DNA of 64,000 nt from Desulfotomaculum copahuensis (GCF_001655685.1 NZ_LYVF01000184.1:1-64000), one strand, 5' to 3'; numbered from the stretch's first letter, positions 8,712 through 19,972 are shown. The notes: a model not told the origin generated them from the letters alone. Made by a program: numbers and translations.

Positions 8712-9005
8712 TAATGTGTGCAAATTGGGGACAGGTGTAAAAAATGATCACGGAGCCGGAAATATCCTGCAGGCGGGGCCGGGCACTGCCCCGCCTTGTA
8801 GCGCCCGCAGGTGCTTCGGGCCGGCGTTTCCCGGTGCGGCCGGGAGAAGGCGGCGGTTTTCCGGGCCGGTTTCCGGAACGGAACCGGCCGTCCGGTTGTT
8901 TTGTGTGTTGGGGGGAAGGCTGGTTTGGGAGCCGGTGGCTGATAGCTGCATTTCCGGCTGGTGGTTTTTAGTTTTTCATTTTTCACGAAAAAGGGGGCTT
9001 GATCA

Positions 9006-10193
9006 GTGAGACGCCTGTTTACTTCGGAATCGGTGACGGAAGGTCACCCGGACAAGGTGGCCGACCAGATTTCCGATGCCATCCTGGATGAAATTATCGG
9101 GCAGGATCCCTATGCCCGGGTAGCCTGTGAGGCGCTGGTGACCACCGGACTGATTCTGGTGGCCGGCGAGATTACCACCCGTTGTTATGTTGATATTCCA
9201 AAAATTGCCCGGGAAACGGTGCGCGGAATCGGCTATACCAGGGCCAAGTTCGGCTTTGATTGCGATACCTGCTCGGTAATTACCTCAATTGACGAGCAAT
9301 CACCGGATATCGCCATGGGGGTGGACAAGGCGCTGGAAGCCCGTGCCGGGGAAATGACCGATTCGGAAATCGAGGCGATCGGTGCCGGCGATCAGGGCAT
9401 GATGTTCGGTTATGCGACCAATGAAACGAAAGAACTGATGCCCCTGCCCATTTCCCTCGCCCATTGCCTGGCCCGGCGTCTGGCCGTGGTGCGCAAAACC
9501 AGGGAGATTCCGTATCTGCGCCCGGACGGCAAGGTGCAGGTGACGGTGGAATACGAAAACGAACGGCCCGTACGCGTGGACACGGTGGTGGTATCCACCC
9601 AGCACCATCCCCGGGTGGAAATGGACGCCGTCCGGGAGGATGTTATTCAAAAGGTGATCCGGGCGGTGGTACCGCCGGAATTGCTTGACTCCGCCACGCG
9701 CTATTTTGTCAATCCCACCGGGCGCTTTGTGGTGGGTGGACCCCAGGGGGATACCGGCCTCACCGGACGCAAGATCATTGTGGATACTTATGGCGGCATG
9801 GCCCGGCACGGCGGGGGAGCCCTTTCCGGCAAGGATCCGACCAAGGTGGACCGTTCCGGTGCCTACGCCGCCCGTTACGTGGCCAAAAACATCGTGGCCG
9901 CCGGGCTGGCCGACAAATGCGAAGTGCAGGTGGCCTACGCGATTGGCGTGGCCCGGCCGGTGTCCATTTCGGTGGAAACCTTCGGCACCGGCCGGATCAG
10001 TGAGGAAATGCTGGTGCAGCTGATCCGCCGTCATTTCGACCTGCGTCCGGCCGGGATCATCAAGACGCTGGACCTGCGCCGGCCCATTTACCGGCGTACA
10101 GCCAACTACGGTCATTTCGGCCGGACGGATATCGATTTGCCCTGGGAGCGCACGGACAAGGCTGAATTGTTGTTAAAAGACGCGCAGTGTTAG
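9006..10193 (+). CDS. metK: S-adenosylmethionine synthetase
   Basis: A 395-residue enzyme that makes SAM from ATP and methionine in the cytoplasm. [20 protein letters not shown] at the N-terminus, [12 protein letters not shown], and the glycine-rich [20 protein letters not shown] loop are the classic MetK signatures. GTG 9006 lies 8 nt after GGGGG (8993-8997). The length is normal for bacterial MetK. It is monocistronic or leads the small glycosyltransferase-like gene. Firm assignment. Confidence 0.98.
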   Translation: MRRLFTSESVTEGHPDKVADQISDAILDEIIGQDPYARVACEALVTTGLILVAGEITTRCYVDIPKIARETVRGIGYTRAKFGFDCDTCSVITSIDEQSPDIAMGVDKALEARAGEMTDSEIEAIGAGDQGMMFGYATNETKELMPLPISLAHCLARRLAVVRKTREIPYLRPDGKVQVTVEYENERPVRVDTVVVSTQHHPRVEMDAVREDVIQKVIRAVVPPELLDSATRYFVNPTGRFVVGGPQGDTGLTGRKIIVDTYGGMARHGGGALSGKDPTKVDRSGAYAARYVAKNIVAAGLADKCEVQVAYAIGVARPVSISVETFGTGRISEEMLVQLIRRHFDLRPAGIIKTLDLRRPIYRRTANYGHFGRTDIDLPWERTDKAELLLKDAQC

Positions 10194-10217
10194 CATAAAA
10201 GTGGAGCTTGTTGTGAG

Positions 10218-10274
10218 CCGGCCGCCTGTTTCAGCCCCGGGCATTTCAACGCCCGGGGCAAAGCAGGCGGCCGG
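10218..10274. repeat. 57-nt two-step inverted repeat after metK
   Basis: The outer arms CCGGCCGCCTG (10218-10228) and CAGGCGGCCGG (10264-10274) are perfect complements, as are inner arms GCCCCGGGC (10234-10242) and GCCCGGGGC (10251-10259), leaving a small internal loop. No T-run follows, so it is not a standard terminator; it may block read-through, stabilise the metK mRNA 3' end, or be a small repeat element. Confidence 0.75.
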
Positions 10275-10418
10275 ACCGGTTTCCGCCGGTGGTGCAGCGG
10301 CCCGGAATCTTTTGCCGGAAGTTGCCGGCACAACCGTTATTAACCGCCGCCCCCGTTTTCACCTCCCGGCCGTCACCCGCATATGGTGCAGTAAGAATAA
10401 CGGCGGGAGGCGGTGGGG

Positions 10419-10895
10419 ATGCTGGCGGTTATGTTCCTGGCGTTGCTGCTGGGGTGGTATGTCTGCGCGGTGGTAAAGGTTTTGCGGCTGTATTCGGCCT
10501 GCCTCCGGGGCGGGGAGCATCCGCGGGTGAAACTGGTGGTCATGGTGGGCGGACAGGATTCCGCCGTGGAAGGTTTTTTACGCCGCCTGGCCGCCCGGCG
10601 CAACGCCTTCTGGCCGCGGTTGGAGATACTGGTGGTGGTGGACGGGCACCGGGATGACGCCACCCTGTCCATTGCCCGCATCCTGGGACGGGAAGCGGCA
10701 CTGCCGGCACTGACGGCGGAACAAACGCCGGCCGGTTTGCGGCCGGCCGTGGCGGCCATGTGCGGGCGGCTGCCGGGAGAGCCGCGGGACGGCCGGACCG
10801 GAGGAGTGCGCCCGGTGTGGTATTACGACGCCCGCGGCTTGCAGGGGCGGGGCCTGTTGCGGGCGCCGGTTTTCAGTCAACTGGGATGGATTTAG
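10419..10895 (+). CDS. Small membrane-anchored protein resembling the N-terminal half of a GT2 glycosyltransferase
   Basis: A 158-residue protein with one N-terminal transmembrane segment (about 3-22), then VKLVVMVGGQDSAVEGFLRRL and EILVVVDGHRDDATLSIARI. These match in order the first strand and the nucleotide-binding Asp loop of GT-A family 2 enzymes, where one expects a DDxS-type motif; here it is VDGHRDD. The acceptor-binding and catalytic C-terminal half is missing; it ends in a short aromatic tail. ATG 10419 lies 8 nt after GCGGGAGG. It may be a degenerate or regulatory relative, not an active transferase. A good terminator follows at once. Confidence 0.65.
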   Translation: MLAVMFLALLLGWYVCAVVKVLRLYSACLRGGEHPRVKLVVMVGGQDSAVEGFLRRLAARRNAFWPRLEILVVVDGHRDDATLSIARILGREAALPALTAEQTPAGLRPAVAAMCGRLPGEPRDGRTGGVRPVWYYDARGLQGRGLLRAPVFSQLGWI

Positions 10896-10897
10896 TC

Positions 10898-10925
10898 CCG
10901 GCATGATTGCCCATGCCGGTTTTTT
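10898..10925 (+). terminator. Rho-independent terminator
   Basis: An 8-bp stem CCGGCATG/CATGCCGG with a 6-nt loop is followed by T6. It begins 3 nt after the stop codon. Confidence 0.88.
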
Positions 10926-11199
10926 GCCGGGAAAAAATAACCGGGACTTTGGAACCATAATCCAAATAAGATGAAGGTAATAACCGCTTATTGTCGAAAT
11001 ATACCACGAAGCCGGGATGCCGGGGTATCCGGCGCGCCTTGCCGGTATATGCGGCCGCCTTTCCGGTGGCGTGGGGAACGCGTCCCGGGAACGGCCGGCC
11101 CGTCCGGACGGGATGCATCCGGACTGAAAAATGCCGCGGCATTTCCGGATGAGGGGGAGCACCGGCTTTTTTAATGGATATTCCCTTGGAGTGATTGGC
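10926..11199. other. Intergenic region before the GGDEF gene
   Basis: Roughly 275 nt with an AT-richer part (10940-11005) but no -35/-10 pair with acceptable spacing. No small gene supported. Confidence 0.4.
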
Positions 11200-12900
11200 T
11201 TGCGGGGCGGGCGAAGCGTTATACATATTACTTATACCTGGCTGGTTATTGCCCTGGGCGCCTGGGTCATGGTACGAATGTTCAGCCAGCTGGATCTGGA
11301 TCAGGGGCGTGAGCTGCTTTTGCTGGCCTTCCTGGGAGTACTGGCCGAGTGGCTGGCGGTGACGTTTCCCCAGGGACAGCTTTCAGCCGGCTTTACCGTG
11401 GTCCTGGCCACTTACCTGGTTTTCGGCCCCGCCGCCGCCGTTTGGACCGGCGCGCTGGCCATCATGTGCGGGCAGGGCATAATCAACCGGGGCAATCCCC
11501 TGCGGGCCACCCTGTTTAACGCGGCACAGCATGTGCTGGCAGTAAAGGGCGGGAGCCTGGCCTTCCAGTTGGCGGGCGGCAGCCTGCCGTTTGTTTTCGA
11601 CGTACACCGGCTTGCTCCGTTGCTCTTGTTTACGGCCGTATATTTTCTGATCAACCAGCTGCTGGTATATTTTTTTCTTGCTCCCCGGCGCGTCAGGAGT
11701 TCCCTGCTGGCCTGGGGGGACGCCCTGCGCTGGGATGCCCTCACCTATGTTTTCAGCGCCCCGCTGGGAGTGCTGACGGGGCTGCTTTTTACCCGGATGG
11801 GCGCCGGCGGGGTGGCGCTGTTTTTTATTCCCGTGCTGGTGGCGCAGTTCATATTGCGCCTGTATGTACATCAGGAACTGGCCAACCGCGAATTGACCGC
11901 CCTTTACCAGGTGGCCAGGCGCCTGGGTGAACGCCTGGATGTAAAAGAGATTGCGGATCTGGTGCTGCAAGAATCCCGCCGGGTGGCGCCCTGTCACAGC
12001 GGGGTGATTTATTTGTGGGACGAGGACAGGCAGCGTTTTGCGGCCGCCGCCACCGCCGGGAGCCGGGCGCCTGAACTGGCGGGCAGTTCCCTGGCCCGGG
12101 GCGAGGGATTCCTGGGTTGGGTGATGGACAACGGTCAGGCGGAGATAATTTACGATGCCCGGGAGGATCCGCGGGTGAAAGATCAGCCGGGGCTGTTTCA
12201 GGTTTACCGTTCACTGCTAATTATCCCCCTGCTGGCCGATGCCGGAACAGTGGGGGTATTTGTGCTCGGTGACAAGCGCCGGCTGGCTTTTGACGACAAC
12301 CATCTGCAGATGCTGTCCATCATCGCCGGCCAGGCCGCCGTATCCATGGCCAACGCCCTGCTCATGCGCCGCCTGGAGGAAAGCGCCAATACCGATGGTC
12401 TGACGGGCATTTTCAATCACCGTTATTTTTTCCGGCGGGCGGCGGAAGAGTACCGGCGGACACAAAACGAACAGCTTCCCCTGGCGCTGATCATGCTGGA
12501 TATTGATTCATTCAAATCGGTCAACGATCGATTCGGCCACCAGGCCGGGGATGCGGTATTGGCCGAATTGGCCGGACTGCTGCGTGATGCGGTGGGTGGT
12601 TCCGGAATTGTGGCACGTTATGGCGGGGAGGAGTTTGCCGTGTTGCTGCCCGGTTTCGGCCTGGAGCAGGTCGCCGCCATGGCCGAAGTGTTGCGCCGGC
12701 GGGTGCGTGAACACGAGTTTGTGGCTGCGGACATGTCCCTTCAGATCCGGGTGAGCCTGGGTGCGGCCGTATGTCCCGGCGATGCGGACGATGTTTCCGC
12801 CCTGGTCCGTCGCGCCGATCAGGCGCTGTACCGGGCCAAAGAGAAGGGCAAGGACCGGGTGGTATTGGCTTCCCGCCTGCTGAAACCGGGCGGGCACTAA
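11200..12900 (+). CDS. Membrane diguanylate cyclase: integral N-terminus, GAF, GGDEF
   Basis: About 566 residues. Residues 5-220 form six or seven hydrophobic segments; a GAF-like sensor domain covers about 235-385; a GGDEF domain covers about 405-560 with the active site RYGGEEF near residue 474. It should make cyclic di-GMP from two GTP at the membrane. The RxxD inhibitory site normally found just before the GGDEF motif is absent (the segment reads VGGSGIVARY), so product feedback may be lost. TTG 11200 is chosen because GGAG (11188-11191) lies 8 nt upstream; GTG 11191 is a rival. It stands alone between a terminator and comF. No EAL or HD-GYP gene is seen here. Confidence 0.9.
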   Translation: MRGGRSVIHITYTWLVIALGAWVMVRMFSQLDLDQGRELLLLAFLGVLAEWLAVTFPQGQLSAGFTVVLATYLVFGPAAAVWTGALAIMCGQGIINRGNPLRATLFNAAQHVLAVKGGSLAFQLAGGSLPFVFDVHRLAPLLLFTAVYFLINQLLVYFFLAPRRVRSSLLAWGDALRWDALTYVFSAPLGVLTGLLFTRMGAGGVALFFIPVLVAQFILRLYVHQELANRELTALYQVARRLGERLDVKEIADLVLQESRRVAPCHSGVIYLWDEDRQRFAAAATAGSRAPELAGSSLARGEGFLGWVMDNGQAEIIYDAREDPRVKDQPGLFQVYRSLLIIPLLADAGTVGVFVLGDKRRLAFDDNHLQMLSIIAGQAAVSMANALLMRRLEESANTDGLTGIFNHRYFFRRAAEEYRRTQNEQLPLALIMLDIDSFKSVNDRFGHQAGDAVLAELAGLLRDAVGGSGIVARYGGEEFAVLLPGFGLEQVAAMAEVLRRRVREHEFVAADMSLQIRVSLGAAVCPGDADDVSALVRRADQALYRAKEKGKDRVVLASRLLKPGGH

Positions 12901-13171
12901 ATGTTGCCAGATACTCCCGGATTGGAGACACAATCAAAAGGCAAAATTTCCGGCACTGACGCCTAAAACACTGGAGCAAGGCACCGGCAAAGGAATAGGG
13001 ACCGCTTAACCGTCCAACGGCGGAATATCACCGGCACATCCGTTTGCTGTAAGCCGCCGGTGGTACCGGGTCAAGTGAAAAACGGTTTTGCCGCCCGAAA
13101 CCGGCAGGTGCTTTCCGGTAAGCGGGTGTACGGGCTCTTGAAAGCAGTTATGCAGCGGGGGGAAACTTGTC
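12901..13171. other. Intergenic region with pairing potential before comF
   Basis: 271 nt. It holds GATTG/CAATC arms around 12920-12937 and a longer CACCGGC/GCCGGTG pairing across 13030-13060. I recognise no riboswitch class. Confidence 0.35.
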
Positions 13172-14188
13172 ATGCCATATTTTGTCAGCCCGGCCGGGGG
13201 ACTGCTGGCCGATTTGCTGGACCTTCTTTTCCCGCCGCGCCGGGCCTGTCCTTTGTGTGGGGCCGCCGGCCGGCCCGGTGAATTTTGTCACCGCTGCCGG
13301 GAGATGCTCGCCGCTTTTGGGGAGCGTCCCTATTGTTACGGTTGCGGACGGTTCATGGCCGGTCCGGCGTCCGGCGCATCTTTTGCGGGATTGCCCGCGG
13401 TCGCCGCCCCGGACGCGATTGCGGCTCCCGTTACAGGTATGATGGCGGACTCCGCCCCGGACTTGGCCGTGACCCCGGCCGGGGAAGCGGTGTGTCCGGA
13501 CATTCCTTATTTTTGCCCCGACTGTCTGGTCGGGGGCTTTCCGTTTGCCGCCGGCCGGGCGGTGGGACCGTATGCCGGGTTGTTGCGGGATGCCGTGCAC
13601 CGCTTGAAATACCGGCGCCGCCGTATGCTGGCCCGTCCGCTGGGCGTTCTGCTGGCCGGCGTGGTGGAATCGCTGCTGCGCGCCGGGGAAGCGACGGATC
13701 CGGCGTTGACGGCCGGCCGTGCCGGGCGGGGCGGCCGGGGGGCGGCGGGTGGCCGGATGGTAAACGGGGCGCCGGGCCAGGGTGAAACGGGTATACCCGG
13801 CGGAAGCGGGCCGGGTGGTCCCCTGTTGGTGCCGGTGCCCCTGTCGGCGCGGCGCCTGCGGGAGCGGGGGTTCAACCAGGCGGAGTTGCTGGCCTGGGAA
13901 GCGGCGTTGGTGCTCGGCATACCTGTTTTGCCGCTGTTGCGCAAAACAAGGGAAACACCATCCCAGGTCGGTTTGTCGCGCCGGGAGCGTCAGGCCAATC
14001 TGGCCGGTGCCTTTGATGTCCCGGATGCGTCCGCCGTCCAGGAGCGGGTTGTTTTGCTGGTCGACGATGTACTGACCACGGGCGCCACCGCGTCCGCCTG
14101 TGCCGGCGTCCTGCTGGATGCGGGCGCAGCCGCGGTGTGTGTGGCCGTGGTGGCGGCCGGTATTTGGAAAGCGCCGGCAGCCCGGTGA
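13172..14188 (+). CDS. comF: ComF family protein (phosphoribosyltransferase fold)
   Basis: A 338-residue protein, longer than the usual 220-250. An N-terminal zinc ribbon uses CPLCG, FCHRC, CYGCG and FCPDC pairs; a C-terminal PRTase domain ends with [18 protein letters not shown], the PRPP-binding loop (about 292-310). ComF helps take up transforming DNA in competent Gram-positives; in non-competent species its role is unclear. Two low-complexity inserts explain the extra length: Ala/Pro-rich between the zinc pairs (about 68-105) and Gly-rich before the PRTase core (about 175-212). ATG 13172 follows a GGGGGGAAA tract. Confidence 0.92.
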
Positions 14189-14281
14189 GGGCCGCCGGGG
14201 CGATGGTGGGAAACGGGCGCTTTCGACATCATGCATCATTTATGCCGGGGAAAACCGACAGAAAATTCAGCCGGCGGCTGG

Positions 14282-14357
14282 TTATCCAGACCTAAAACCC
14301 TGTAATGGCAGGTTATTAACAGAGTTATCCACATTATCCACAGGCCGGACATCCACA
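14282..14357 (+). promoter_or_regulatory. DnaA-box cluster (five sites)
   Basis: Two abutting consensus boxes TTATCCACA lie at 14325-14333 and 14334-14342. Flanking near-matches on the same strand are TTATCCAGA (14282-14290, one mismatch), TTATTAACA (14313-14321, two) and ACATCCACA (14349-14357, two). No dnaA, dnaN, rpmH or gyrase gene is nearby. It resembles the DnaA-box clusters outside oriC known in Bacillus; an origin role cannot be excluded from sequence. Confidence 0.65.
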
Positions 14358-14527
14358 GACCTATTTTTTACCGGAATTTTTCGACATGACAACAACTGCC
14401 GTATACCGGCGGGGCAAGCGGCTGGCGGGTCGAAAAAACATGTCCGGGCGGTGTTGCCGGATGACCGGAAGGGCAGGCTGAAGCAATACGTACAGTCTCG
14501 CGAACCCGCCACAACCGGTGGAAGGCC

Positions 14528-14556
14528 TTGACAATAGCGGCGGGATGTGTTAACAT
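14528..14556 (+). promoter_or_regulatory. Sigma-A promoter for the cold-shock gene
   Basis: TTGACA (14528-14533), 17-nt spacer, TAACAT (14551-14556). Transcripts would start near 14563, about 48 nt before the ATG. Confidence 0.85.
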
Positions 14557-14610
14557 ACTCCCACGTGAGTTCATTGCCCACGGGATTTTATGCTAGGAGG
14601 AATGTATTAA

Positions 14611-14808
14611 ATGCAAGGCAAGGTCAAGTGGTTCAACCCTGAAAAAGGGTACGGCTTCATTGAGAGGGAGGACGGCGGCGACGTGTTCGTCCACTTCTCT
14701 GCCATTCAGGAAGAAGGCTTCAAATCCCTCAACGAGGGGCAGATGGTCGAATTCGATATCGTCGAAGGCGCCCGTGGGCCGCAGGCGGCCAACGTTGTGA
14801 AAATATAA
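14611..14808 (+). CDS. Cold-shock domain protein (Csp)
   Basis: A 65-residue single cold-shock domain that binds single-stranded RNA and [21 protein letters not shown] carries RNP1 (KGYGFI) and DVFVHFSAI carries RNP2. The start is fixed by AGGAGG about 10 nt upstream. Length and motifs are canonical. It has its own promoter and terminator, so it is monocistronic. Confidence 0.97.
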   Translation: MQGKVKWFNPEKGYGFIEREDGGDVFVHFSAIQEEGFKSLNEGQMVEFDIVEGARGPQAANVVKI

Positions 14809-14820
14809 ACTGAGTACGGC

Positions 14821-14852
14821 AAAAACCCCGGTCGTCCGGCCGGGGTTTTTTT
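14821..14852 (+). terminator. Rho-independent terminator after csp
   Basis: CCCCGG/CCGGGG stem flanked by A5 and T7. Confidence 0.9.
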
Positions 14853-14942
14853 ACGGGCAAATTTATCCTGACCCGGCAGGATTTTGGCTTAATTCCGGGA
14901 ATAATATTAACACGTCAGACCAGAAAGGAGCTGGTGTACCGT

Positions 14943-15467
14943 ATGAAAATACAGGTACGGGGCAGAAATGTGGAAGTTACCGATGCTTTGAAGGAGTATG
15001 TGGCCAAACGCCTGGGCAAACTGGAAAAATACAGGGAAAATCTGGGTGACGCCCAGGTCACCATGACGGTGGAAAAGGAATCCCACCGGGTTGAGGTAAC
15101 TATTCCTGTCAACGGCATGCTGCTGCGGGGGGAAGAAACCACGGGCGACATGTATGCTTCCATTGATCTGGTCGTGGATAAGCTGGAAAAACAGCTGGAA
15201 AAGTACAAAGGGAGATTGTTTAAACGGACCGCCAAAACAACAAACGGGGAGATGCGGCCGGCGGAAGAGCGGGACGCCGGCGAGGGGCCCCGGGTGGTGC
15301 GTACCAAACGTTTCGCCATCAAGCCGATGGTGGTGGACGAAGCGGTAATGCAGATGAACCTGCTTGGGCACAGCTTTTTCGTTTTTTCCAACGCGGAAAC
15401 AGAGCAGGTCAATGTGGTCTACCGGCGCAAGGACGGCAATTTCGGCCTGATTGAGCCGGAATTTTAA
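14943..15467 (+). CDS. hpf: Long-form ribosome hibernation promoting factor
   Basis: A 174-residue protein that dimerises and inactivates 70S ribosomes in stationary phase. Residues 1-100 are the S30AE ribosome-binding domain (MKIQVRGRNVEVTDALKEYV...), about 100-118 a linker, and about 119-174 the dimerisation domain (FAIKPMVVDEAVMQMNLLGH, FGLIEPEF). The start choice is ATG 14943 because homologues begin MKIQ; GTG 14934 is in frame but only 3 nt from the SD AAAGGAG. hpf before secA is the usual order in Firmicutes. Confidence 0.95.
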   Translation: MKIQVRGRNVEVTDALKEYVAKRLGKLEKYRENLGDAQVTMTVEKESHRVEVTIPVNGMLLRGEETTGDMYASIDLVVDKLEKQLEKYKGRLFKRTAKTTNGEMRPAEERDAGEGPRVVRTKRFAIKPMVVDEAVMQMNLLGHSFFVFSNAETEQVNVVYRRKDGNFGLIEPEF

Positions 15468-15711
15468 CACCGGATGGCGGGGCCGTCTTCGGTGCCGGGC
15501 GGCTCCGTCCGGTTGAGGGACAGGTGCCGGGTTTGCCGCCGGTTTTAGCCGGGATCCCGGCGCTGACACATGAGCTGTTGATATGACTTGTACGTGGTTT
15601 GTGGTTCTGGAGCCGGGTTTTCTGCCTGCGCGGGACAGGTCCGGTGCTGTAACGGACAGGCAAGTTTACCGTGGTTTTTGATGCACCGGCACTGCTGCAG
15701 TTTTACTCCCC

Positions 15712-15740
15712 TTGCAACTGCCGGCCGGCGGTGTTACAAT
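15712..15740 (+). promoter_or_regulatory. Sigma-A promoter for secA
   Basis: TTGCAA (15712-15717), 17-nt spacer, TACAAT (15735-15740). Confidence 0.65.
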
Positions 15741-15758
15741 ATAGAGCAGAGTATTGAC

Positions 15759-15783
15759 AAGAGGAACCTGCCCGGTTCCTCTT
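15759..15783 (+). promoter_or_regulatory. Hairpin in the secA leader
   Basis: A perfect 10-bp stem AAGAGGAACC/GGTTCCTCTT with a 5-nt loop lies about 12 nt after the expected transcription start and 7 nt before the SD GAAAGGTGA. Only ATTTCTG follows, so it is a weak terminator at best. Confidence 0.6.
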
Positions 15784-15804
15784 ATTTCTGAAAGGTGATT
15801 TTAG

Positions 15805-18444
<2,640 letters not shown>

Positions 18445-18459
18445 AAAAACTTATATCCC

Positions 18460-18718
18460 AAAGGTGGTGGCCGTACCTCGTCGCTCCAATGCTCCGGTCC
18501 GACGAAACAGCGGCTGGCTACGGAGCGAACCAGGCAGCGCTCCATAATGCGCGCGATTTTTTTCTACTCTAAATACTACCTGTTTTCCAACCGGAGGCCG
18601 GGGACTTAAAGAACATTGTCCGGCGCGCGATTCGCGCTGCCGGTTCGCTTACCTCAGCTGCGCCGTGTTTCGTTTCCGGACCTGCGCAAGTCGCTCCTCC
18701 GGTACGGTCACCACCTTT
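18460..18718. repeat. Long imperfect inverted repeat between secA and prfB
   Basis: Two arms of about 95-100 nt (18460-18557 and 18616-18718) are diverged reverse complements. The ends 18460-18477 and 18701-18718 match at 17 of 18 positions, and an inner block (18524-18540 against 18634-18649) is almost perfect; between them matching continues with small gaps. The roughly 60-nt centre is AT-rich. It could be two inverted copies of a short repeat element or one large hairpin in the secA-prfB transcript. No ORF is supported here. Confidence 0.65.
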
Positions 18719-18756
18719 AAGTCGACTGTTTTTAAACTGAAGAAAGGGTGAATGCA

Positions 18757-19861
18757 ATGTACGCCGAACTGGCCCGGGAACTGGAAGGACTGGGCAAACG
18801 CATTGAAGATTTGAGGGTTTCTCTTTGACATCGCTAAAAAAGAGGAAGAAATAAAGCGGCTGGAGGATTCCATGCTCGCCCCGGGCTTTTGGGACGACCA
18901 GGAGAAGGCGCAGCAGGTGACCCAGTCGCTTACCGGTTTGAAAGACCGGGTGGCCGCCTACCGGACGCTGGCCGTGGGTCATGAAGAACTGTCCGTGCTG
19001 CTGGTGCTGGGCGAGGAGGAAGCGGACGAGGCGGTGGTCCGGGAGGTGGCTGGCGAGCTGAAGGAACTGGAGCGCCGGGTGGCCGGAATGGAACTGGAAG
19101 TGCTCTTGAGCGGTCCTTACGACCGGGGCAATGCGATCATTTCCCTGCACGCCGGCGCCGGGGGCACGGAAGCCCAGGACTGGGTGCAGATGCTGCTGCG
19201 CATGTACACCCGCTGGGCCGAGGAAAAGGGCTACCGGGTCAACCTGGTGGACGTGCTGCCCGGTGATGAAGCCGGGATCAAAAGCGCCACTTTGATGGTG
19301 GCCGGCCCCAACGCCTACGGCTATTTGCGGGCGGAGAAGGGCGTGCACCGGCTGGTACGCATCTCCCCTTTTGATGCGGCCGGGCGCCGGCACACTTCCT
19401 TCGCCTCGGTGGATGTGCTGCCCGAGGTGCAGGAGGATGTGGAAGTGGCTATCGAGCCGGAGGATCTGAAGATAGACACCTTCCGTTCCGGCGGCGCCGG
19501 CGGCCAGCACGTGAACAAGACCGATTCCGCCGTGCGCATCACCCATCTGCCCACGGGTATTGTAGTGCAGTGCCAGAGCGAGCGCTCCCAGATTTCCAAC
19601 CGTAATACCGCTATGAAATTGTTGAAGGCAAAGCTGCTCGATCTAGAAATGAAGAAAAAGGAAGCCGAGCTGTCCGCCCTGCGCGGGGAGCAGAGTGAAA
19701 TCGCCTGGGGCAGCCAAATCCGCTCCTATGTCTTTCATCCCTACAGCCTGGTCAAGGATCACCGCACCGGGGTGGAGGTGGGCAATGTCAACGCCGTCAT
19801 GGACGGCGCCATCGACGAATTTATCGCCGCCTATTTGCGGGAGCGGGCGCGGGGGAGGTAA
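18757..19861 (+). CDS. prfB: Peptide chain release factor 2, programmed +1 frameshift
   Basis: RF2 (367 residues) releases peptides at UGA and UAA. The first 23 codons (18757-18825) end in CTT followed by in-frame TGA (18826-18828); shifting +1 gives CTT-GAC and continues to 19861. An internal SD-like GAGGGT stands just before the slip site, as in other prfB genes, so RF2 controls its own synthesis. After the shift the protein shows LVRISPFDA (SPF stop-recognition loop, about residue 202) and GGQHVNK (GGQ hydrolysis loop, about 246). Start ATG 18757 has SD AAAGGGTG. Confidence 0.98.
18814..18829 (+). promoter_or_regulatory. RF2 recoding site
   Basis: GAGGGT, then CTTTGAC: an SD-like stimulator and the slippery CTT next to UGA-C, a weak stop context. 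Confidence 0.92.
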
Positions 19862-19942
19862 GGCGCGGCCGGTCCGCCGGAAAGTTTAGCCGGTCCGGGG
19901 TTGATGCACATACCGGTTTCTACAGCCATAATCCGGTGTTAA

Positions 19943-19972
19943 AAGGCAGGTTTAAACCTGTCTTTTTATTTT
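19943..19972 (+). terminator. Rho-independent terminator after prfB
   Basis: AGGCAGGTTT/AAACCTGTCT stem (one G-U) followed by a T-rich tail TTTTTATTTT. Confidence 0.85.

Larger units (their letters stand above)
8528..9005. other. Long metK leader region
   Basis: 478 nt with no convincing gene. It holds a hairpin (8615-8636), a near-consensus promoter (8683-8711) and a roughly 290-nt GC-rich leader with two further hairpins: an 8-bp GGCGGGGC/GCCCCGCC stem near 8772-8796 and a GGCCGGTTTCCG stem near 8860-8887. The conserved core of the S-box SAM riboswitch, common in front of metK in Firmicutes, was looked for and not seen. Confidence 0.6.
14189..14610. other. comF-csp intergenic region
   Basis: 422 nt. 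It contains a DnaA-box cluster (14282-14357), an AT-rich stretch (14360-14385), arms TTTTTCGAC and GTCGAAAAA about 45 nt apart (near 14377-14439), then the csp promoter and SD. Confidence 0.7.
15468..15804. other. hpf-secA intergenic region
   Basis: 337 nt. The first 240 nt show nothing I can call. The last 95 nt hold the secA promoter (15712-15740) and a leader hairpin (15759-15783). Confidence 0.6.

Noticed and set aside
8712-9005. S-box SAM riboswitch in the metK leader
   Set aside because: The conserved S-box core sequence was looked for and not found; a covariance search would be decisive.
8599-9009. 136-codon frame across the metK promoter and leader
   Set aside because: It covers the promoter and has no SD; composition is that of GC-rich noncoding DNA.
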